Positions 15,850 through 24,296 of a stretch of 32,687 nucleotides of DNA are shown piece by piece; the first letter of the stretch is position 1; every line of letters starts with the position of its first letter. A program made the translations under genes and the position numbers. The DNA is taken from assembly GCA_028293645.1 (NCBI GenBank), contig JAQGOK010000131.1:1-32687 (forward strand), given 5' to 3'. Source of the DNA: Chthoniobacter sp. Lineage in GTDB: Bacteria; Verrucomicrobiota; Verrucomicrobiia; Chthoniobacterales; Chthoniobacteraceae. Under the pieces are notes generated by a model. The model ran no database searches. It was not told where the DNA came from and saw only the letters and a program-made list of their open reading frames with translations.

Positions 15850-16554
15850 CTACCGGCGCGGTGGTTCCGCCGAAAGCGCGCGCGCGCGGAGAAACCCTTG
15901 CCGGCAATTCAGGAAGACGAACACGGCGAGGATTCCCAGCCAGATCGACCCCTCATGATAAGCGTAGGCCGCTAATGCCGCGACGCCGATGAACCCGATC
16001 ATCGTCGCGATCTTCAGACTGCGGACATATCCCAAGCGGAACCAAAGCAGCGCCTGCAGGATCTGCCCGCCGTCGAGAGGATAAACCGGCAGCAGATTGA
16101 ACAGGAGCAACGCTCCATTGATGTAGCTGAGCATGCGGAGAAGGTCCGCGGCGTTGGGATTGAGGAGCGGCCAATCCGTATTCCCCAAGGCAATCGTTGC
16201 GCCGGTGAAAACCACATACAGCACCGCGTTCACCAGTGGCCCCGCCGCAATGCTCCAGAGCACCGCGCCCGGCCGATGCGGTGGCGCGACATACGCGACT
16301 CCGCCGAGGGGCCAGAGCACGATTTCCTCCGCCCGACCGCCCACCTGCCGGCAAGCCAGCGCATGACCGTACTCATGCATCAGCACCAACACGAAGAGCG
16401 CCAGATATTCGCCGATATTCCAGGCAAGCGAAGAGTAGGCGCCCCGCCGCTGGTCGATTACGTAATAGGCGACCAGCAGCCAGGACCAATGCACGAACAC
16501 ATTGATCCCAGCGATGCGAAATATGCGGAGCGAGCCTTCCCGGGTCGGAGTCAT
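15850..16554 (-). CDS. M50-family membrane metalloprotease (site-2 protease-like)
   Basis: A 234-residue polytopic zinc protease of the S2P/SpoIVFB group, which cuts substrates inside the membrane. The first helix (VFVHWSWLLVAYYVI) is followed by the zinc motif HEYGH (60-64) and then the third ligand in NLLPVYPLDGGQI (Asp161). About six helices are present, ending in a basic tail. The core is complete and there is no PDZ or CBS domain, so this is a minimal version. Substrates of such proteins include anti-sigma factors and membrane stubs; none is evident nearby. It starts 78 bases after the end of the PEP-CTERM gene on the same strand and precedes the conserved unknown gene. Confidence 0.9.
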   Translation of the reverse strand: MTPTREGSLRIFRIAGINVFVHWSWLLVAYYVIDQRRGAYSSLAWNIGEYLALFVLVLMHEYGHALACRQVGGRAEEIVLWPLGGVAYVAPPHRPGAVLWSIAAGPLVNAVLYVVFTGATIALGNTDWPLLNPNAADLLRMLSYINGALLLFNLLPVYPLDGGQILQALLWFRLGYVRSLKIATMIGFIGVAALAAYAYHEGSIWLGILAVFVFLNCRQGFLRARALSAEPPRR

Positions 16555-16631
16555 GCGGGACTCTCACTGGCGGCATCTGCAGTGACAAGGCAGCTTACCT
16601 TCCCCCCGAGAGTTTGGCCTTCCTACGGCTG

Positions 16632-19600
16632 CTACCTGGCGGGAGAAGCAGGTCTTCTCCGGCCGCACCCGAAGAGCGCGAAGCTGGCAATCAGCATCGC
16701 GGAGGTGGTCGGTTCAGGCGTGGCGTAAAGGACCACATCGTTCCCATCGCCACCGAAGTAGCTGAGCTGCATCTGCTGGCCGTTCACAAAGAAGCTCTCT
16801 CGCTCGTCGAGATCGTTGCCGTTGAAGCGAAACAAATGGGGCGACGCGCCGGTGATCGGATCGGTGCCATTGTGGTCAACCACGAGAAACGAATCCATGC
16901 CATCCCTCGGATTGTAGCCCAGCGTGAGTTCAAGTTCGACGCTTCCTTCCAAGGCAAACGTGCCGCGCACGACGAGACGATCGAATTCCGAGGCAGAAAG
17001 GATATCCAAAGCGAGCGTCGCATTTCCCAAAGGATCAGGCGACGACACCAGTGTCACGTCACGGGCGCTGATTGTGCCGATTCCCGGTCCGGGAGATAGC
17101 GTTCCAAAGCTGTGAATGCTGCGCTCCCAAGTGCCATTGCCCACCGCCGTGCCGCGCTCGATAAAAACCAAACTTTCGCCGAGTGGATTCCCGGCGAGCG
17201 CACCCTCGATCACGACGGCCCCTTGCCTGACAGAGATGCCCCCCGAGAACTCGTCAGCATCGCGGAGGGTCAGTGTCCCCGTACCCCACTTGGTCAGTTT
17301 CTCGCCAAAAAGTCGGCCGTTCAGTGTCACGTCAAAGGTGCCCGTGGAAATCGTCGCATTGCCACTGAGATGCAGGTCGCGGGAGGTCACCCAATCAAAC
17401 GTCGGCTCCAATTCGTCCGCGTCAAAATGCAGGTGAGTGCTTTGCCCCAACGCCGAATCGGAGTTGAATTTTACGGAGGTGCTGATGGTCGTTTTGCCGG
17501 TGTAGTCGCTGGTCCCGGTCAAAAGGATGGCTCCCTCCCCGCCGAGGTTGATCGCTCCGCTGCCGCTGATGCTGCCGGAGATGGTCAGTGTCGCCGCCCT
17601 GTCGCCGTTCGAGATGCGCCCCCCATCGCTTCCGAGGAGGATGGAACGCGTGATCGTGGCCGGCCCGGTCCCATTGTAATGCAAAGCACCTCCATCAAAG
17701 TGCAACGCGTCGCCGCCTGTCCCGAGCGCCTGCGGTTTGGTGATCGCGAGGGTTCCGTCGAGGAGCCGAACCGCACCGCTTAATACATTGTCTCCGCTGA
17801 GGGCGAGTGTCTGAGACCCTGATTTGGTCAATCCTCCCGCCCCGCTGATCTGTCCGCTGACCGAAAGGTAACCTTTGTGGACATGGAAGAGCGCCTCCTG
17901 CGTCCCGAAGTTCAGGGGCGCAGCGATGGTGGCGGTTGACGCATCCATCAGCACAGCACCGCTGGTGATGGCAAGTGACGCCGGACCATTCAGCGCAGGC
18001 TGCGAAACATGCTCGCTCAGGAGCAGTGAGTTGACGGTCAGCGGGCTTGCCAGCGTCTGAGTGCCGGAAAGTCGGAGATTGTCGGTCGCCGCGCCAACGC
18101 CGGCGAGACCTTGCGCAAACTCGGTTGAGGGATCGAGCGGACGAAGACCGCGGATCGGGTCATGCGTCGTGAAGGTCACAGTTGCATTGGCAGCATTCGG
18201 CGTTGCGACGATCCACGGAACGATGCTTTGGCCTGGGCCACTCGCCGCGCCACCCCCGATCAACTCTGGGACAGCCGCAGGATGAATCTGCACGTGATGC
18301 CCCATTTCGACACTGGCGAGCCGGTGCGCAAAGATCCTCAGCGTTCCGTGGTTTTCGCGCACAATCTCCGCCGGTCGCAAAGCCAACACCGAGGTGGTGG
18401 AGAACTGGGTATTGGGCAGTAGTTCGATTTCACCACGGGACCCCGCCACGAGACGGCCGATCCGTTCGACCGCTGTGTTGTTCCAGGGGGCGAAACCAAT
18501 CAAGCGACCGCCGTTGAGGTAAATCGGGGCGGCATCATTCAACCTTTCGGAGGAACTGGTGCCGTAGTTAACAACAAGGCGTCCAGATTCGATGAGGCGG
18601 ATTGCCGAGGTGGTGTGAAGCGCGCCATCTGCGCCGGTCAAATTAAGTGTCGGACTCCCGCTGCCGGACAGGACTGTTTCGCCGCTGTGCCGGGCACCGA
18701 CCTCAAGGGTTACGGTGTCTGGTCCTTCAAGGTGCAAGGAACCGGGTCCGGTGATCGTGGCTGGCGCGGCAATCGATCCGCTGGAGCCGATCCGCGCGGC
18801 GCCGGTGAGAATCAGCGGAACCCGGAACCCACTCGGGATCTCGAGCACGCCGCCAGCCAGGGTGAGCGGAGTGGGATTGATGGCATTCGAGTCGTGATAA
18901 CTAAAGCGTCCAGAGGCGAGGGTGACGGCAGCACCGCCGGGCGCGCTTCGGACATTCAGGATGCGCAATTGGATCCGCTCGCCTCCGTCCTCGATCCGCA
19001 CCTGACCGGGCCCGAGGAATGTCGGAGAAGCCTGGAAGAATGCTCCCGTACTCCCGAGGGTCAGGGTAGCCCCGCCGAGGTTCACCGAACCGGTCCCGCT
19101 TAACCCGCCCACCGTGGTATCATTGCCAGCAAGATCCAAAAGAGCGCGGAGGCCTCCAAAAGGAACCACCTGATGCGCCAGTGCGGTCGGCGACGACACG
19201 CGGACTGGTCCGCTGCCGATCGTCAGCGCCGCGGCGCCCGCGGGCTGGATGCCGAGCGTCAGCACACCTGGTCCGATTTTCGTCCAACCAGCACTCCCGC
19301 TGACCGCGGCGTCGAGCACCAGATCGCCGAAGAGCCCCACGGTTCCGCCTTGCGATGCGAACGCGAGCGTTCCTCCGGAGAGCGTGGCCGGTCCCGCCCC
19401 GGACCGAACGAGCACCTGCCCGCTGCTGAGCGTGAGTGTCTGCGAGGCCGACTGCGAAAGGGTTCCTCCGCTTTCGAAGGTAAGGCTGCGGACGGTGTTG
19501 CTGCTGCCGGCCGTGGTCGCGCCGGGCTGGATCAGCGCGTTTGTGGTCGGAGGAGTCGCAGGATTCTGCAACAGAGTCGTCGCCACGTAGCTCGGGGCGA

Positions 19601-22472
19601 GGGATTGCAGCCCGATCACTCCGGCGGCGTCACTGTTGGCGTTGTCGGTCGTGAGGCTTTCGCCACCCATGCCGCCGGGCGTCGTATAGATCCCGGGGTT
19701 GATGCCGTCCCTCGCCCCGAGAAGGGTGGTGAATCGGAGCCGTTGAAACGCGGTCCCGCTCGCACCGCCGAGCGAATTCGCGCGCACCAGCAACTCAGCG
19801 TTCTGACGGCTCAAAGTGCTGATCTGCAGGGTCACGGAACCGCTGCCTGGCGTGACCAGCGCAATGTTGCTGCCGAGCGACGCGGGGACGACCCGCAGTG
19901 AGCCGAGGTCCTCCCGCACGGCGTTTGTCGCATCCCCCACCAACCGGATTTCACCTCCCGTCAGTGTTGCCGCCAGACTCGATTTCACCCTTGGGCCGGT
20001 GGCTCCGGTGCCATCGAGCTGGAATACACCTCCGCTCGCTACCGTCACACGATCGCTTTGGATTGCTCCGTTTCCGCGCAGAACCATCGTTCCGCCGTTG
20101 ACCGTGACGCTACCCAGGAATGGCACCGGCCTGGTGACGGCGAGGGTCCCCGCTCCGCTCTTGGTGAGCGCAGCAAAGCCAGACAGCGAGCCGTTCCAGA
20201 CGGCGTCGAAACCGTTCGTGTCCACATTCTGCCGGAGGTCCACGTTGTTCGGGTTTCCGCCGCTGCCGGGGATGTGGATCGTGCGCGACGTCGTCCAGGG
20301 AGCGAGGAGTCGCAGGTTTCCGCCGATCCAAACTTCTCCCGAGCCAAACACCGCGTCGTCCGCAAACTCCAGCGTTCCGCTCGAAACCACAGTGGGACCG
20401 GTGTGAGAGTTCGCGATGTTCAATCGGACCGTGCCGAGACCACCCGCACCGACGCGCAGTCCGCCCCCTCCAGTGATCGGAGCATCCATTACGAGCGTTC
20501 CGGAGCTGTTTGACGATTCCACGGCACCAAAGCCGGTGGCGATCTCGAGGGACCGAGTGAACGAGCGCGCTGTTGCCCCGATGTAGGTCAATCCTGCTCC
20601 GACGCCATTTAGGCGAAGGGCGCCGGTGTCCGTCCCGAGCTGAGCAATTTGGCTAAAGCCGACCAATCCCGCATTCACCGTTAGCGGGCCGGAGAAGGTG
20701 TTGGTGCCGAAAAGGTAGAGCGTGCCGCTTCCAGACTTCGTCAATCCTCCCGAACCCGAGAGCCCTGAGACAAACAGATCTTTGATCGCGAAGATTTGTG
20801 CTTCCGCCGCCCCGAACGCGAGGGGGACGGTGATTTGAGACGCGCTGTGATTACTTGGATTGGAAATGATGGTGCCGCTCGCCACAGAGAGAGTTCCACT
20901 GCCACTAACCAAGTGGGCGCCGCCAGTAAGCACGAGCGCGTTCACAGTGGTGTCGCCAGCGAGGATTGCGGGCTCGGTCAGGCGCACGTTGTTTGTTGCT
21001 GCCGCAGCCGGGAGCGTGGCGGCGTATTCGGTCGCTACGTCGAGCAGCCGCACGCCACCCGCGCCTCCGTATGTCACCAGGCCCGTCCCGGCACCGTTCT
21101 CCATCTCGTCGCCGATCCCGTATGGGAGAATGCTTTGATTTGCGCCCGTGCCGCCGCCTCCCACGAGGCCGGTCGGTGCGGTGGTGAAGACGATCCGCGC
21201 GCCTGCCGCCGTGGATCCTCCCATCGTCGGACTGCGAAAGAGCACGGTGCCGCGTTGCACACGGGTGAGCGAGGCCGCAACGAGATCGACGTCACGCTCG
21301 GTAGGTCCCGCGGAGATCGAAGCAAATCCCGAGATGTTCACCGGACCGACCTTCTCGATCTGCGCGGATGCGCCGCTGTTCACCGCCTCGATGAGCAACC
21401 GACCTCCGCGTAAGTTAATCGGCAAGTTGTCCGCGACCCGATTCGTCGTTCCGCTCTCCAGCGTGTCGATGGCAAGCGTTCCCCCGGCGCGTATCTCGAT
21501 CGCGGACGTGTTCAAGATGGAGCCGTTCTCGGCAATGCGCAGAATCCCTGCGTCCGCATACGGGGTATGCGAGGTGAGTCCGAAATCCACGATGGTGGCC
21601 CCGCTGTAGGGGGATGCTGCCGTGAGCTGGAGCGTTGAGTTGCTGGTGCCGGTCCGCAGGCTGATCCCTGTTCCCGGCGTGATGCTCGACAGCTGACCGG
21701 CTAACGAGGCGGTGTTTGAGCCGCTCACGACCAGATCGCTCTCCAGCTCGACCGGACTGGAGATGATGCTGTCCGGCGTAATAAACCGCACCGTCCCACC
21801 CTGGACCCGCAGCTTTGCGCTCCCGAGTGCCGACTGGCCGATTGCCAGATTGCCCGCCGACAACGCGACTGTTCCGGAGATGGTATTCACTCCCGAGAGC
21901 GTCACGACCGCGCCATTGGGAGAGGTGGCGATCGGATTGATGCGCAACGTCTGAGTGGAACCGAGCCCGCTCAGCGGACCGGAAATTGTGAGGTTCCCCA
22001 GACCGCCGCCGTCGATCGTCACCACGTTATCCGCCGGCTTAAGGACGACGGGTGCAGTGATCGAAATCGCGCCGGTGCCAGCTTGGGTAATCCGCGCACC
22101 GGTGCCGCTGAAGGAAATGGAACGCCCACTTGCCGCGCTGAGGGTAAGGGCGCGACCCAGCGGCTGTTCGAAAGAGAGCCGCTTGACCTGAAATACATCG
22201 TTCAGGTCGTGGTTCGAGACCGCGGTCGTCCCGATCGAGGTGGCAAAGCGAAGCGTGAGCGACGTGCTGCCGGCCCCGGCCGGAGCCGTTCCATCGAGCC
22301 AATTGGTTCCAAGCGACCAAGCTCCCGTTCCGCCGGTCGGGTCGATCCAGACTTCTTCCTGCGCGCGACATTCCAGCCCCGCCAAACTGAGCCACCCAGC
22401 CAGGGCAGCCAGCCAGCCTCGGCTCAATACCAACGATCGTTTCCACACGCACACTTCGGGGGCCGCCTTCAT
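16632..22472 (-). CDS. Giant autotransporter-associated beta-strand repeat protein with PEP-CTERM tail
   Basis: A 1946-residue secreted protein. A signal peptide (about 1-37, with LAALAGWLSLAGL) precedes a very long right-handed beta-helix type region rich in Gly, Ser, Thr and Leu. Passenger-associated repeats of the form GGLTKSGSGTLYLFGTNTFSG recur at about 575, 767, 1061, 1546 and 1725. A module of about 300 residues (about 281-600) recurs at about 1262-1570 and, more diverged, at about 885-1075. There is no outer-membrane beta-barrel. Instead the C-terminus has the PEP motif (1919-1921), a hydrophobic helix and an Arg-rich end, the exosortase sorting signal. It should be exported by Sec and processed at the envelope. 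Many plus-strand open frames across this gene are shadows of its GC-rich codons. Function is unknown, perhaps adhesion or matrix. Confidence 0.9.
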   Translation of the reverse strand: MKAAPEVCVWKRSLVLSRGWLAALAGWLSLAGLECRAQEEVWIDPTGGTGAWSLGTNWLDGTAPAGAGSTSLTLRFATSIGTTAVSNHDLNDVFQVKRLSFEQPLGRALTLSAASGRSISFSGTGARITQAGTGAISITAPVVLKPADNVVTIDGGGLGNLTISGPLSGLGSTQTLRINPIATSPNGAVVTLSGVNTISGTVALSAGNLAIGQSALGSAKLRVQGGTVRFITPDSIISSPVELESDLVVSGSNTASLAGQLSSITPGTGISLRTGTSNSTLQLTAASPYSGATIVDFGLTSHTPYADAGILRIAENGSILNTSAIEIRAGGTLAIDTLESGTTNRVADNLPINLRGGRLLIEAVNSGASAQIEKVGPVNISGFASISAGPTERDVDLVAASLTRVQRGTVLFRSPTMGGSTAAGARIVFTTAPTGLVGGGGTGANQSILPYGIGDEMENGAGTGLVTYGGAGGVRLLDVATEYAATLPAAAATNNVRLTEPAILAGDTTVNALVLTGGAHLVSGSGTLSVASGTIISNPSNHSASQITVPLAFGAAEAQIFAIKDLFVSGLSGSGGLTKSGSGTLYLFGTNTFSGPLTVNAGLVGFSQIAQLGTDTGALRLNGVGAGLTYIGATARSFTRSLEIATGFGAVESSNSSGTLVMDAPITGGGGLRVGAGGLGTVRLNIANSHTGPTVVSSGTLEFADDAVFGSGEVWIGGNLRLLAPWTTSRTIHIPGSGGNPNNVDLRQNVDTNGFDAVWNGSLSGFAALTKSGAGTLAVTRPVPFLGSVTVNGGTMVLRGNGAIQSDRVTVASGGVFQLDGTGATGPRVKSSLAATLTGGEIRLVGDATNAVREDLGSLRVVPASLGSNIALVTPGSGSVTLQISTLSRQNAELLVRANSLGGASGTAFQRLRFTTLLGARDGINPGIYTTPGGMGGESLTTDNANSDAAGVIGLQSLAPSYVATTLLQNPATPPTTNALIQPGATTAGSSNTVRSLTFESGGTLSQSASQTLTLSSGQVLVRSGAGPATLSGGTLAFASQGGTVGLFGDLVLDAAVSGSAGWTKIGPGVLTLGIQPAGAAALTIGSGPVRVSSPTALAHQVVPFGGLRALLDLAGNDTTVGGLSGTGSVNLGGATLTLGSTGAFFQASPTFLGPGQVRIEDGGERIQLRILNVRSAPGGAAVTLASGRFSYHDSNAINPTPLTLAGGVLEIPSGFRVPLILTGAARIGSSGSIAAPATITGPGSLHLEGPDTVTLEVGARHSGETVLSGSGSPTLNLTGADGALHTTSAIRLIESGRLVVNYGTSSSERLNDAAPIYLNGGRLIGFAPWNNTAVERIGRLVAGSRGEIELLPNTQFSTTSVLALRPAEIVRENHGTLRIFAHRLASVEMGHHVQIHPAAVPELIGGGAASGPGQSIVPWIVATPNAANATVTFTTHDPIRGLRPLDPSTEFAQGLAGVGAATDNLRLSGTQTLASPLTVNSLLLSEHVSQPALNGPASLAITSGAVLMDASTATIAAPLNFGTQEALFHVHKGYLSVSGQISGAGGLTKSGSQTLALSGDNVLSGAVRLLDGTLAITKPQALGTGGDALHFDGGALHYNGTGPATITRSILLGSDGGRISNGDRAATLTISGSISGSGAINLGGEGAILLTGTSDYTGKTTISTSVKFNSDSALGQSTHLHFDADELEPTFDWVTSRDLHLSGNATISTGTFDVTLNGRLFGEKLTKWGTGTLTLRDADEFSGGISVRQGAVVIEGALAGNPLGESLVFIERGTAVGNGTWERSIHSFGTLSPGPGIGTISARDVTLVSSPDPLGNATLALDILSASEFDRLVVRGTFALEGSVELELTLGYNPRDGMDSFLVVDHNGTDPITGASPHLFRFNGNDLDERESFFVNGQQMQLSYFGGDGNDVVLYATPEPTTSAMLIASFALFGCGRRRPASPAR

Positions 22473-22650
22473 GAGCGCGTGACTAGAGCGCCGCGCAGCG
22501 CGTTGTCACCGCCTAATTACCGCAATCGTTCTAGAGCAGAGAACATGATGCGAGCTTCTGGCCAGAATGCGGCGCTGTTCAGCGACGCGATCTGATCAGC
22601 AGAAATTAATCCTAGCGAAAGAGCTGCTTTCCGTTACGAGGAGCAGCTTC
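22473..22650. promoter_or_regulatory. Divergent promoter region between two surface-protein genes
   Basis: This 178-base gap separates the PEP-CTERM gene (-) from the delta-60 gene (+), so both promoters should lie here. It contains an inverted repeat GTTCT (22528-22532) and AGAAC (22540-22544) spaced by 7 bases, which could be a shared operator. No convincing -35/-10 boxes were read. A GAGGAG ribosome binding site lies near 22638, about 8 bases before the ATG at 22651. Confidence 0.45.
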
Positions 22651-23349
22651 ATGAATGTGCTGAGCAGGGTTGGATGGTTCCCCCCGAAGATGTTTGCAGG
22701 AGTGCTTTGGCTCGCTGGAGCCGCGCAGCTTTTTGCGCAAATCGGAGGGCTCGACGCAGGGTTTACCCCGGCCAACATTCAAAACGGTGCGCAGCCGGGC
22801 ATCGTGAAGGCCGTGGTGACGCAGAGTGATGGAAAAGTGATCATCGCCGGCGATTTCACCTCGATCGGCGGAGTGGCCCGAGGCCGCGTCGCCCGGCTCA
22901 ATGTGGATGGCTCTCTGGACACGAGTTTCGCGGCAGGGATTGGCGCAGACGGGATCGTCAACGCGGTGGCGCTCCAGACGGACGGCAAGCTGGTGATCGG
23001 CGGCGACTTCCTCCTGGTCGATAACGTCGCGCGGAGTCGGATCGCCCGGCTGACCGCGACCGGGGCTCTCGACACGACTTTCAATCCAGGCACCGGAGCC
23101 AATGCAGCGGTGTATGCGGTGCTGGTGGTCAGTGGATCAATCCACGTCGGCGGCGATTTCACCCAGATCAATGGCGTGAATCGAGGTCGTTACGCGAAGC
23201 TGCTCAGCTCGGGCAGCATCGATCAGTCGTTCAGCGGGACGGGCGCAAACGGATCCGTCTATGCCTTGGCTACCAATGGAGCCACGGTCTACGTCGGGGG
23301 GCTTTCACCACGTTTAATGATACCCCCCGCAGCCGATTGGCTGAACTGA
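22651..23349 (+). CDS. Delta-60 protein, first segment (signal peptide, repeats 1-4)
   Basis: The intact frame from the ATG gives 232 residues. Residues 1-32 are a signal peptide (MFAGVLWLAGAAQLFAQ). Three full delta-60 repeats follow, with signatures such as DGKVIIAGDFTSIGGVARG and DGKLVIGGDFLLVDNV, and the start of a fourth ending in ATVYVGG. After the six-G run the frame departs from the family pattern and stops after about 16 unrelated residues. This segment alone would be an incomplete propeller. Confidence 0.65.
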   Translation: MNVLSRVGWFPPKMFAGVLWLAGAAQLFAQIGGLDAGFTPANIQNGAQPGIVKAVVTQSDGKVIIAGDFTSIGGVARGRVARLNVDGSLDTSFAAGIGADGIVNAVALQTDGKLVIGGDFLLVDNVARSRIARLTATGALDTTFNPGTGANAAVYAVLVVSGSIHVGGDFTQINGVNRGRYAKLLSSGSIDQSFSGTGANGSVYALATNGATVYVGGLSPRLMIPPAADWLN

Positions 23350-24296
23350 GCGGCAATTCTCTGGGATTTTTCAACCGCAGCGGCGGACCGGATGGAGCGG
23401 TCTTCGCGTTAGCCTTTTCCCCCGGCACCTTCGGTAACAACCTGCTGATCGTGGGCGGAGATTTTTTGAATTTCGGAACCTCCGCGAGAGCACGTCTGGC
23501 CGGCGTGCAGCTATCATTCACCCCGTCCGATCCGCTGGACATGGGCTTCAACATCGTAGCGGATGGGAGAGTCCGCACGATTGCTGTACACAGCGGGCGG
23601 CTGCTCATCGGCGGGGATTTTATGACGGTGAATGGCCAGTTTCGGAGCCGCCTCGCTCGGATCAAGTCGGTCACTGGCAACTCTTTTTCCCCCTCCACTT
23701 ATTGGGATCTGGATACCACGTTCAACCCCACCGGTGGAGCGAATGCGCCCATCCATGACCTGAGTGTGACCTCCGATGGCAAGGCCGTGGTCGTCGGCGA
23801 ATTCACCACTTTTGCGGGAACGTCCATCTCGAGTGTAGCGCGACTTTATGGTGATGCCGGCAGCCTTCCTCCCGGTATCCCGACCAACCTTGCTGCCAAG
23901 GCGCTCTCAGCTTCGCAGATTCTCTTCACGTTCAACTTCGTCAGCCATGCCTCCTCCTACCGGATCGAGCGCAGCCTCAACGGGTTGGATGGCTGGGCGC
24001 CGCTCGCGTCGCAGGGAACAACTTCGCTGCTGGACTCAGGTCTCACCCCAGGAACCGCGTATTTCTATAGAGTCAAAGCGACGAACTCGAACGGGGACGG
24101 CGCCTTCAGCGCGGCAGTCAGCGCCACCACCGACGCCACTGTCTGGACAGGTGCTGGTTCCCTCGATCCAAATGCCATCGGCACGGGCGCGGGTAGTAAC
24201 ATCACCGCTGTCGCGATCCAGCCAGATGGAAGGGTCATCATTGGGGGGAGTTTTTCGGCCATGCACGGGGTGCTCGGAGATTCATCGCTCGGTTGA
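23302..24296 (+). CDS. Delta-60 protein, middle segment (repeats 4-8, first FN3)
   Basis: Homology resumes here with AFTTFNDTPRSRLAELSGN, the rest of repeat 4, and runs through repeats 5-7, then an FN3 domain (PPGIPTNLAAKALSAS ... YFYRVKATNSNGDGAFSAAV), and into repeat 8 (DGRVIIGGSFSAMHGV). A second frameshift then ends the frame. There is no start codon of its own with a ribosome site; the TTG at 23337 is only the first possible initiator. It makes sense only as part of the larger gene. Confidence 0.6.

Noticed and set aside
16555-16631. TCACTG/CAGTGA inverted arms as a terminator after the PEP-CTERM gene
   Set aside because: Only six pairs around a 10-base loop with no T-run; too weak to call.
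16632-22472. Many plus-strand open frames of 60-220 codons across the PEP-CTERM gene
   Set aside because: All lie opposite one continuous 1946-codon gene and have no domains or ribosome sites; they arise from GC-biased third positions.
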